From contig DUGO01000079.1 of the NCBI GenBank assembly GCA_013331375.1, positions 4,855 through 15,674 on the forward strand: 10,820 nt of DNA, given 5' to 3'. This stretch comes from Candidatus Methanoperedentaceae archaeon. Lineage in GTDB: Archaea; Halobacteriota; Methanosarcinia; Methanosarcinales; Methanoperedenaceae. The notes beneath the pieces are model-generated. The model did not search any database. It saw only the letters and a list, made by a program, of their open reading frames with translations, and was not told the origin of the DNA. Made by a program: the position numbers and the translations under genes. Positions 1 to 6,800 of the stretch are shown here, in pieces. Position 1 is the first letter of the stretch, and each line of letters begins with the position of its first letter.

Positions 1-60
1 TATTATTCGACCAGCCAGGCACGGCATCCGATCTATGCAGCCCGGACCGTGCCTCCTGAG
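1..60 (+). repeat. Direct repeat, copy 1 (in-frame, coding)
   Basis: This segment matches 205-264 at 55 of 60 positions by eye, at a spacing of 204 bases (68 codons). It encodes YYSTSQARHPIYAARTVPPE. The copy may extend upstream of the window. Confidence 0.9.
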
Positions 61-720
61 ACATACGCTGGTATTTTTGCAGGGAACACCAGACCGGGAG
101 TCCTGCAAACAAGGGATCACTTCACCTATCTTCAGGTCATAAAGCAGAGAACTGCGGGCGTTTCCGCTCATGAGGCAGACGCGGGCTCTCGCGCAGGTCC
201 GTTATATTATTCGACCAGCCAGGCACGGCATCCGGTCTTTGCAGCCCGGACCGTACCTCTGGAGGCATCCCCCGGTTCTTACGATCATTTCGCATCTGTC
301 CAGGTCGCAGGTACTCATTTCTTAAATAATACCAGAATGAACATCATACATCATTCGGGCTCAGGTAATCCACGAGGTCTCATCCAGCCGTGGGTCGTGC
401 CTTTGCCAGCCGGAAAGCAGGACATCTCTGGAGGAACGATGCACTATCCAACAACAGGCTCGATATTTCCGGGCAGCCGGCTTTTAGAACATTCAGGAGC
501 CCTTTACCACCAGGACAAACAGAAGATCAGCAGGGAAGTGGAGGAAGTCAAAAAGCTGGCGGTTGAGACCCGGCGGTCTGTCGAAGAACAAATGAGGACG
601 CTCCGGTCCCAGGAGGCAGAAGAGCTGAAAAAGATTTTCAACATGGACCGGTTATCAGATGAGGTCTACCGTACGATCGAGCGGAGGATAAGGACAGAAC
701 GTGAGAGTCGGGGTGCATAG
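1..720 (+). CDS. Repeat-containing, His-rich protein with C-terminal coiled coil, CIS-operon associated (5' partial)
   Basis: I do not recognise this family. The frame is open from base 1, so the gene begins before the window; 239 residues are visible, ending at TAG 718-720. A GTG at 49 is in frame, but the sequence before it is a copy of residues 69-88, so 49 is not the true start. Residues 1-165 are rich in His, Gly, Ser and Pro with short Tyr-rich strand-like stretches, and they contain an imperfect duplication (1-60 and 205-264). Residues about 170-239 are strongly charged and should form a long helix or coiled coil, ending in LSDEVYRTIERRIRTERE and then SRGA. From memory, similar L-x-D-x-V-Y...R-x-E-R-x-x-R-G endings occur in small proteins next to LysM adaptor genes in other CIS operons; this is not checked. 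Its place directly before the adaptor suggests an assembly or baseplate-proximal role. Arginine codon use (11 of 23 CGG) differs from the next genes. Confidence 0.7.
   Translation, partial: YYSTSQARHPIYAARTVPPETYAGIFAGNTRPGVLQTRDHFTYLQVIKQRTAGVSAHEADAGSRAGPLYYSTSQARHPVFAARTVPLEASPGSYDHFASVQVAGTHFLNNTRMNIIHHSGSGNPRGLIQPWVVPLPAGKQDISGGTMHYPTTGSIFPGSRLLEHSGALYHQDKQKISREVEEVKKLAVETRRSVEEQMRTLRSQEAEELKKIFNMDRLSDEVYRTIERRIRTERESRGA
205..264 (+). repeat. Direct repeat, copy 2 (in-frame, coding)
   Basis: Second copy of 1-60, encoding YYSTSQARHPVFAARTVPLE. The five differences give I to V, Y to F and P to L plus one silent change. A more diverged continuation follows: 115-138 and 283-306 match at 18 of 24 bases (DHFTYLQV against DHFASVQV). 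Copy 2 is therefore about 12 codons shorter between the two blocks. Confidence 0.88.
710..715 (+). promoter_or_regulatory. Ribosome binding site of the LysM adaptor gene
   Basis: GGGGTG lies six bases before the ATG at 722. It favours this ATG over the in-frame GTG at 701, which lies inside the preceding gene. Confidence 0.55.
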
Positions 721-721
721 C

Positions 722-1405
722 ATGCTCGTGAAGGCGTACATTACAAGAAAAGATAAACCTGATGTGGTCGTCCCGTGCATGTTCAATCCCAAGGAGTTCA
801 GTGTCGAAAAGAGCAACCAGTTCGCCGAGGTGAATATTCCCGGATTGCCTTCCCCGGTCCTGCAGTTCGTGAGGGGCAACGCCAGGACCGTGACGCTCGA
901 CCTTTTTTTCAACACATATGGGGTCAAATCCGACGGCTCGAGCGGGGATGTGAGAGAATACACGGACAAGATCACAGGATGGGATGCGGGAAGCATGTAC
1001 AGCAAGCTTCCTGAGGAAAAAAAGGGATTGATGGATATCGATTCTGACCTTCACGCACCGCCAATATGCAGGTTCATCTGGGGCGACTTCCAGTTCCAGT
1101 GCATCATCGAGAAGACGAGCAAGAAGTTCACCATGTTCCTCCCTGACGGCACACCGGTAAGGGCGACCGTTAATGTTACCCTGAAAGAGTACAGGGAAGT
1201 GGAGATACAGGTCCAGGAGATCGCAACAACGTCAGCCGACCTGACCAAGAGATGGACGGTGACCCAGGGGGACAGCCTCTGGCTGATATCCTCCCGCGAA
1301 TACGGGTCCCCGAAAGACTGGAGACTGATCGCTGAAAAAAACAGGATGGACAACCCCAGGATATTGCGACCCGGAAGTGAGCTTGTCATTCCCCTGAAGG
1401 AGTAA
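722..1405 (+). CDS. CIS tube-associated adaptor with C-terminal LysM domain (Afp7-like)
   Basis: This is the tail-tube/spike adaptor of a contractile injection system, equivalent to Afp7/PVC7 and functionally to T4 gp53 or P2-like LysM tail proteins. It should sit between the inner tube and the spike hub or bind the central baseplate. The first 165 or so residues have the features of the CIS tube-protein family: a CMFNPKEFSVEKS strand near the start, a VTLDLFF strand, an ICRFIWGDFQFQCIIEK block and a conserved TVNVTLKEY. Residues about 178-225 form a LysM module (WTVTQGDSLWLISSREYG, then LIAEKN and a closing LVIP). The product is 227 residues, normal for the family. The ATG at 722 is chosen over GTG 701 because of its Shine-Dalgarno and because family members begin with a short KAYI-type strand. 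The gap to the previous stop is one base. It carries no cargo domain. Confidence 0.93.
   Translation: MLVKAYITRKDKPDVVVPCMFNPKEFSVEKSNQFAEVNIPGLPSPVLQFVRGNARTVTLDLFFNTYGVKSDGSSGDVREYTDKITGWDAGSMYSKLPEEKKGLMDIDSDLHAPPICRFIWGDFQFQCIIEKTSKKFTMFLPDGTPVRATVNVTLKEYREVEIQVQEIATTSADLTKRWTVTQGDSLWLISSREYGSPKDWRLIAEKNRMDNPRILRPGSELVIPLKE
1396..1402 (+). promoter_or_regulatory. Ribosome binding site for the gpD gene (GTG start)
   Basis: GAAGGAG ends just before the TAA of the adaptor gene and lies nine bases before GTG 1412. This supports the GTG start. Confidence 0.7.
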
Positions 1406-1411
1406 TCTAAA

Positions 1412-2497
1412 GTGGCACTGGAAACATTATCCCGTGAGACTGCAAGCTTCTACGCGCCCCGCTTCGAAATTGAGATCCAGGGTACGAAGCTGAAAGCCGA
1501 TATAGGAAAAGCCATCTTAGACGTGTCCGTGGAAGAAAAGGAGAATGAGGGTGTGAGTTTCAAGATGACTGTCCATGATGAGTTTGATATGGAGAAACAG
1601 GAGTTCAAGTGGCTCGAGCATCCCCTCTTCAAGGAGAACAACAAGGTCACGATCAAGGTGGGATACGGGACCGAACTCTCGACAATGATTATCGGGAAGA
1701 TAACCAGTATCGAATCAAGCTTTTTCGCGGGAGATGCCCCGACCATATCCATCGGCGGGCAGGACCTCGCATTTGAGAAGATAAAGACGACATCAAAGGA
1801 GAGAACCTACGTGGATAAGTCATACAGCGATATCGCAAAAGAGATCGCGGGCGAGGCAGGGCTGACCCCTGAAGTGGACGGCGTCCCCAAGTTTGAGAGC
1901 GTTGTGAGAAAGAAGAGCGACCAGAGCTACTACACATTCCTCCAGGACCTTGCGAAAAAAGCCGGCGGCTACAAATTCTTCGTCAATGGCAATACCATGT
2001 TCTTCTCAAAGACGGGAGAGGACAAAAAGGAAATCCTTACCCTCGAACTGAAGAAAGACATCATCAGCTTCCGCCCGACCTTCAAGACGACCGGTCTGCT
2101 GACCGAGGTTGAGGTCAGGGGACATGACCCTGACAACCCCGGTACGCCCGTCGTCGGCAGGGCGACCGCAGGCAGCGAGAAGGCGCAGGAACCGGATAAG
2201 AAACCGGGGAGCGAAGCGGTCGAAGGGGAGCGCAAAAAAGTCATTACCGATGTGGTTGTCAGGTCAGTTGAGGAAGCGAACGCCCTTGCGAAAGCAGAGC
2301 TCGATAAAGCCAGCGACACATTGATAGAGGGCGAAGGGGAGTGCATCGGGATAACCCAGTTGCGGGCGGGTGTCAATATCAGGCTTGAGAAGATGGGCAA
2401 AAGGTTCAGCGGCAAATACTATGTCAAGGCGACCACCCACACAATCAATGACAGCGGTTACAGGACAAAATTCTCGGTAAAGAGGAACGCCGCATGA
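1412..2497 (+). CDS. Spike hub protein, phage late control gpD / T4 gp27-like (VgrG N-terminal half)
   Basis: The product is the hub of the central spike, equivalent to the N-terminal half of VgrG/Afp8 and to phage P2 gpD. Three copies normally form a ring that joins the inner tube to the needle. The 361-residue protein starts with the typical PRFEIEIQGTKL strand. It continues through a KVTIKVGYGTE region and the IGKITSIE segment, and then the DKSYSDIAKEIAGEAGL helix and SYYTFLQDLAKKAGGYKFFV block that mark the gpD/gp27 fold. Residues about 234-276 are a hydrophilic Lys/Glu/Pro linker before a last beta domain (about 277-361) ending in GKYYVKATTHTI. The GTG start at 1412 has a good GAAGGAG site. 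The stop overlaps the next start in an ATGA. In many CIS this protein is fused to the OB-fold needle; here the two halves are separate genes. Confidence 0.93.
   Translation: MALETLSRETASFYAPRFEIEIQGTKLKADIGKAILDVSVEEKENEGVSFKMTVHDEFDMEKQEFKWLEHPLFKENNKVTIKVGYGTELSTMIIGKITSIESSFFAGDAPTISIGGQDLAFEKIKTTSKERTYVDKSYSDIAKEIAGEAGLTPEVDGVPKFESVVRKKSDQSYYTFLQDLAKKAGGYKFFVNGNTMFFSKTGEDKKEILTLELKKDIISFRPTFKTTGLLTEVEVRGHDPDNPGTPVVGRATAGSEKAQEPDKKPGSEAVEGERKKVITDVVVRSVEEANALAKAELDKASDTLIEGEGECIGITQLRAGVNIRLEKMGKRFSGKYYVKATTHTINDSGYRTKFSVKRNAA
2481..2486 (+). promoter_or_regulatory. Ribosome binding site of the gpV gene
   Basis: AGAGGA lies inside the end of the gpD gene, seven bases before ATG 2494. Confidence 0.6.
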
Positions 2498-3150
2498 GCC
2501 TTTTGGATGCGCTTTCGGTCGAAGATAAAGATGCCCGCAGCGTCACAGGTGTGGTTTCCGGCATCGTTACCAACAATACGGATGACAGGGGGCTTGGAAG
2601 AGTGAAGATAAAGTTCCCCTGGCTGTCGGACGACAATGAGACTGACTGGGCGCGGATAACAACCATAATGGCGGGGAATTCGATGGGTGCCTTTTTTCTC
2701 CCTGAGGTCGGGGATGAGGTGCTTGTCGCGTTTGAACACGGGGACATCAACCATCCCGTTGTCATAGGCTCGCTGTGGAACGGGCAGGCGGGACCCCCTG
2801 AGACCAACAGCGACGGGAAAAACAACATACGGAAAATAAAGTCGCGCAGCGGGCATGAAATAATTTTCAGCGATGATGACACGGCGATGAAAGAGAAAGT
2901 TGAGATCAAGACGAAGGCTGGACATACATTTGTGCTTGACGACGCATCCGGGCAGGAGAAGATAGAGATCGTCGATAAGACGGGAAGCAATAAGATAACC
3001 ATCGATTCAGTCCAGAACTCGATAAGCATTGAAAGCGCAATGCAGCTCAAGATCAAGGCAAACATTGTGGAGATAGAGGGAACGACATCAGTGACCGTAA
3101 AATCAAATGCCGTTTTGACCGTGCAGGGGATGCCCGTAAAGATCAATTAG
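2494..3150 (+). CDS. Baseplate assembly protein V / gp5-like spike (VgrG C-terminal half)
   Basis: This is the needle part of the central spike. Residues about 15-95 match the phage baseplate V/gp5 OB-fold: VTGVVSGIVTNNTDD, GRVKIKFPWLSDD, WARI, then FFLPEVGDEVLVAFEHGD and HPVVIGSLWNG. The last motifs are near-diagnostic for this family. Residues about 118-218 are a run of short alternating strands (HEIIFSD, KVEIKTKAGHTFVLDD, KIEIVDKTG, NKITIDS, NSISIES, LKIKANIVEIEG, SVTVKSNAVLTVQG). This pattern indicates the intertwined triple-stranded beta-helix of the needle. The product is 218 residues with no extra C-terminal effector domain. Its start overlaps the gpD stop by four bases, so the two are probably translated in a coupled way and made in equal amounts. 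The PAAR gene follows after 11 bases. Confidence 0.94.
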   Translation: MSLLDALSVEDKDARSVTGVVSGIVTNNTDDRGLGRVKIKFPWLSDDNETDWARITTIMAGNSMGAFFLPEVGDEVLVAFEHGDINHPVVIGSLWNGQAGPPETNSDGKNNIRKIKSRSGHEIIFSDDDTAMKEKVEIKTKAGHTFVLDDASGQEKIEIVDKTGSNKITIDSVQNSISIESAMQLKIKANIVEIEGTTSVTVKSNAVLTVQGMPVKIN

Positions 3151-3153
3151 GAG
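3149..3153 (+). promoter_or_regulatory. Ribosome binding site of the PAAR gene
   Basis: AGGAG overlaps the stop of the gpV gene and lies eight bases before ATG 3162. Confidence 0.65.
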
Positions 3154-3161
3154 CATAAGGA

Positions 3162-3458
3162 ATGCCGCCAGCAGCAAGAGTAGGGGATACGACAAGCCAC
3201 GGGACCCCACTCAGCCCGGGTCCGGGGAGCATGAACGTGCTGATCGGGGGAATGCCTGCATGGAGAGCTACGGCAGATTTCCACACATGCCCGCTCGTAT
3301 CGCCCGGACCCGTCCCGCATGTGGGCGGTGTGGTGGCGATGGGGAGTACGAGCGTTCTTATCAACAATCTTCCTGCTGCAAGGCAGGGCGATATGATCAC
3401 TGAAGCAGGTCCGCCCAATTCGATAGGAATGGGCTGCCCGACTGTGATCATTGGCTGA
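3162..3458 (+). CDS. PAAR-domain spike tip protein
   Basis: PAAR proteins form the sharp metal-binding cone that caps the gpV/VgrG needle and pierces the target membrane. The 98-residue product begins with MPPAARVGD, holding the PAAR signature itself. It has the repeating glycine-rich strand pattern of the family (VLIGGMPAWR, VLINNLPAARQGD, TVIIG). Candidate metal ligands are His13 (TSHG), His41 (DFHTCP), His53 (VPHVGG) and Cys92 (GMGCPT), consistent with the three-His one-Cys zinc site known for PAAR tips. The whole gene is a bare PAAR domain of usual length with no fused toxin, so any cargo is encoded elsewhere. The ATG at 3162 follows an AGGAG. In Afp-type operons the tip gene lies near gp25 and the spike, as here. 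Confidence 0.95.
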   Translation: MPPAARVGDTTSHGTPLSPGPGSMNVLIGGMPAWRATADFHTCPLVSPGPVPHVGGVVAMGSTSVLINNLPAARQGDMITEAGPPNSIGMGCPTVIIG

Positions 3459-3463
3459 AGTGA
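3457..3463 (+). promoter_or_regulatory. Weak ribosome binding site deciding the gp25-like start
   Basis: GAAGTGA lies five bases before ATG 3469 and overlaps the PAAR stop. Alternative in-frame starts are TTG 3451 (overlapping the PAAR gene), GTG 3460 and GTG 3472. Confidence 0.45.
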
Positions 3464-3468
3464 TAGTT

Positions 3469-3873
3469 ATGGTGTCAAAGGAATTTCTCGGTGCAGGATG
3501 GAAATTTCCCGTGAGTCTTGATGGTGAAGGGAGGATAGCCCTGTCCCTGTATGAACAGGATATCAGGGAAGCCATATGGATAATACTCTGCACCGCAAGG
3601 GGCGAGCGCGTGATGAGACCTGACTTCGGCTGCGGTATCCATGAGCTCGTTTTCGAATCCATAAATGCCACGACGATCGGGCTTGTAGAGAGCAATGTCA
3701 AGGAGGCGCTCACGGTCTGGGAGCCGAGGATAGAACTGCAGAGGGTCGATGTGAATACCGACAAGGCAGCGGAAGGTCTCCTGCTTGTCAGCATTGACTA
3801 TCGCGTCAGGCGCACCAACAACCGGTTCAACCTGGTGTATCCATTCTACATGAAAGAGGGGGCGTCAGCATGA
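3469..3873 (+). CDS. gp25-like baseplate wedge protein (GPW/gp25 family, Afp9-like)
   Basis: This small wedge protein joins the baseplate to the first sheath ring, as T4 gp25 and Afp9 do. With the ATG at 3469 the product is 134 residues, a normal family length. It begins with KEFLGAGWKFPV, which is how Afp9-type proteins usually start. Further family marks are the helix EQDIREAIWIIL, the turn RGERVMRPDFGCG (about residues 44-56), the helix before WEPRI (84-88) and a closing strand with YRVRRTNN. An upstream TTG at 3451 would add six residues but would overlap the PAAR gene and lacks a clear Shine-Dalgarno site. The stop overlaps the next start in an ATGA. Order PAAR, gp25, Afp11, Afp12 is a slight variation of the Afp order (spike, gp25, PAAR-like, Afp11, Afp12). 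Confidence 0.94.
   Translation: MVSKEFLGAGWKFPVSLDGEGRIALSLYEQDIREAIWIILCTARGERVMRPDFGCGIHELVFESINATTIGLVESNVKEALTVWEPRIELQRVDVNTDKAAEGLLLVSIDYRVRRTNNRFNLVYPFYMKEGASA
3856..3862 (+). promoter_or_regulatory. Ribosome binding site of the Afp11-like gene
   Basis: GAGGGGG lies inside the end of the gp25-like gene, seven bases before ATG 3870. Confidence 0.6.
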
Positions 3874-6800
3874 GCATCGAACCTCCAAAACTCGATAATC
3901 GCAGGTTCAGCGATCTCGATTCCTCGCTGAAAGACACGGCAATCCATTACACGCCGGAATGGAAAGGCAGCGATGAGAAAGATCCCGGCGCAGCACTGCG
4001 CAAAATCTTTTCACGTATGGTGGAAACAATCATCACGAGATATAACCGGGTGCCGGAAAAGAATTTCATTGCATTTCTTGATATGATGGGGATAAGGCTG
4101 CTTCCCGCAGCGCCATCTCGGGTCCCGGTGACGTTCCTGTCCGCGAAGGGAACCGTAAGCGAGATTCTCATCCCGGCAGGAACGCAGGTGTCGGGCAAGA
4201 GCGACAGTGAGGAGCTGCCATTCGAGACAGAGGCGAACCTTCTCGCAATACCCGGGAAGTTGAAACGGGTCCTGAGCGTTGACCCGGATAAGGATACGAT
4301 CTTCGAGACACCGCCCGGATTCCTCGATGGAACGATCCCGGCTGGCTCCAAAATAGAATATGAGATCGTATCATCGCCTTCCGCGGGAGCGGATAACTTC
4401 CAGCTTGACCATGTTCGGGATTTAAAAAAGGGAGATATCTTGAAGATAGGGACCGCATCCGAGTATGTCAAAATCGATAGCATAGCGGGGAACATCATAA
4501 AGACCGTTGATGCGATCACAAAGTCATATGTTTCCGGGACCCAGGTCGAGAAGGTCACAGCGTTCAACCTTTTTGAAGGTAAAGACCTCCAGGAACACTC
4601 GTTCTATCTCGGTCATACCGACCTGTTCAATGTGAAGAGCGCAGCCAGGTTCGTGATCCTTATAACGCATCTTGAAGGCTCAACATCGGGACTTGGTCCA
4701 CTCAAGCTATCCTGGGAATACTGGGGTGAAGATAAGGAACGAAAGGAAGAGGGGGCAAAATGGCGCAGGTTCAGCATCGGCGACGACAGGACTGATGGAC
4801 TGCGCAGGGACGGGAAGATAGAGCTGATAAAGAGCACGGAGGGTGAGATAAAGGAAAAGGAGATCAATGCAATAAAAAGCAGGTGGATACGCTGCAGGCT
4901 TGAGGAACCGCTTGTACCTTCGAACATAGGGGCGCTGCCTGTAATAGATACGGTTTCCTTTGATCTCGGGGCATGCGGTGATAGACTCTATCCAGACCAG
5001 GCTTTTCTTAATGAGATCCCGCTCGACACCTCAAAACCGTTCATGCCGTTTGGCAAGGAGCCCAGGATATTTGATGCGTTTTCGATTTCGAGCAAGGAAG
5101 CGTTCTCAAAAATCAGTGCCAGGATAGGGCTGGACGTAAAACTCGAAAAGAGAGGCATTCTCGGCGCGCCATGTGCGGTTTCGCATGATATGAAAACAAA
5201 AGTCTTTGTGGCAGGTACCTATGGCAGGCTTCTCGAAGTGGATATCGACTCACACAAGAACAGTACATGGATCGATCATGGCGTCCCGGCTGCTGGCAAG
5301 AAGATCGCAGCCGCATCCAGACCGTCGGCATTGACTTACGGGCAAAACATCTCTGTGTTTGTCAGGACAGAAGACGGAAGTCTCTTTGAACGATTCTACA
5401 ATGGAAGCCAATGGCTGTGGCTTGACCATTCAAAGGAAGATGTCAATATCACTTACGATCCATTTTCGATTTATGGCAGCGACACGATCGGATTGATCAT
5501 AATGGTTGTCATTACAGGGTCAAATGGGAGTATATACACATTCTATCGCGAAGAGGGCAAGTTGATCGGGAACTGGCTTCAATACAAGCAGACCGGCGAT
5601 GGCACTGCGTTTGACTCATCGCCCCATGCAGCCAAAGTGAGTGAGGAAAGTGCGGAAGGCATTAAATTCAAGATATTCGTGAAAGGAAATAACGGACATC
5701 TTTATGAATCTGACTATGAGGCGCGTGCCAAGACACAGGGAGACTGGAAAGACAACGGTTTCCCGGAGTCCGGGATTACCGTGGATTCAACACCGTTGGG
5801 ATTTGTCTCTGATTTCGGGTCTCACACGAGAGTCTATGTGAAAGGTTCTGATAACAACTTATGGGAATTCGAAGTTGAAGATGCAGTCTTCTTGTCATCG
5901 ATATCACCGAGATGGACAAAGAAAGAGACGTCAGGTCTGATTGTAGATTCTGACCCTTCAGGATATATGCTATCAGCAGGGCATGAGGAAATACACGTTT
6001 TTGTAAGGGGTAGCGATAATCATCTCTGGGAATTCAATAAGACAGTAAGCGGCGAAGCATGGATTGCCCACCTTGCGCCCGGGAACTCGAGGCTCGTTTT
6101 TGCTCCGTTCGCATTACTTGAGTCCGGGTCAGCTCATGTTCTTTCAACAAGTAATAGAAATACGATCATAGAAAGAATGGTCAATTCAACCAGTATCTGG
6201 TATGAATACGCGGACCCGATCGAGACCGGCATTGCCCCGATCCTGTCATGGGAATACTGGAATAAGAATGGATGGGTCCTCTTAAAGCTCATAAAAGATG
6301 AGACCCAAAATTTCATCAGGGACGGACGGATTGAGTTCCTGCTGCCGGAAGACGTGAAAGAAACCGAGATCGCAGGTCAGAAAAACTATTGGATAAGGGC
6401 AAGGATAGTGAATGGCGATTACGGGAGAGAGACGTTCGCATTGCTATCAACCTCTTCAGGGACTACTGCCATGACCGCCATAGCTTCAACCGAATCTGCG
6501 CAAAAATTGATTTCCTCTAAAAATAGTATCATACCTCCGGTCATAAAGAGCATCACAATCAGTTATGGTTTCGATAAACGACAGAATCCCACCTACTGCA
6601 TTACGTACAACAACCTTGACTACATAGACCAGTCAGAAGCCCGTGAGGAGGAGAACAAGCACTTTTCACCGTTTGTGCCCCTTCCAGAGGAGAACCTCAC
6701 GTTCTATATGGGTTTTGACAGGGGGTTCAAGAACGGTCCGGTCAGGATATTCATAGCTGCAAAGGAGATACCATTTTCAGAGGAATCAAAGCCAAAGCTC

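Noticed and set aside
1..306. Repeats at the left end as a CRISPR or insertion-sequence end
   Set aside because: They are in frame, spaced by 204 bases, and encode protein repeats; there are no palindromes, short regular spacers or transposase.
701..721. GTG 701 as start of the LysM adaptor
   Set aside because: It would add seven residues inside the previous gene; ATG 722 has the better-placed GGGGTG and a family-like N-terminus.
638..1054. Overlapping minus-strand frames opposite the LysM adaptor start
   Set aside because: They are shadows of genuine plus-strand coding sequence, with no family resemblance.
2445..3146. Long minus-strand open frame (233 codons) opposite the whole gpV gene
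   Set aside because: It mirrors a strongly supported gpV gene, has low-complexity Ser/Leu-rich content typical of antisense frames, and lacks a convincing start site.
3451..3468. TTG 3451 as start of the gp25-like gene
   Set aside because: It is a rare codon without a Shine-Dalgarno site and overlaps the PAAR gene; ATG 3469 gives the usual KEFLG-type N-terminus.
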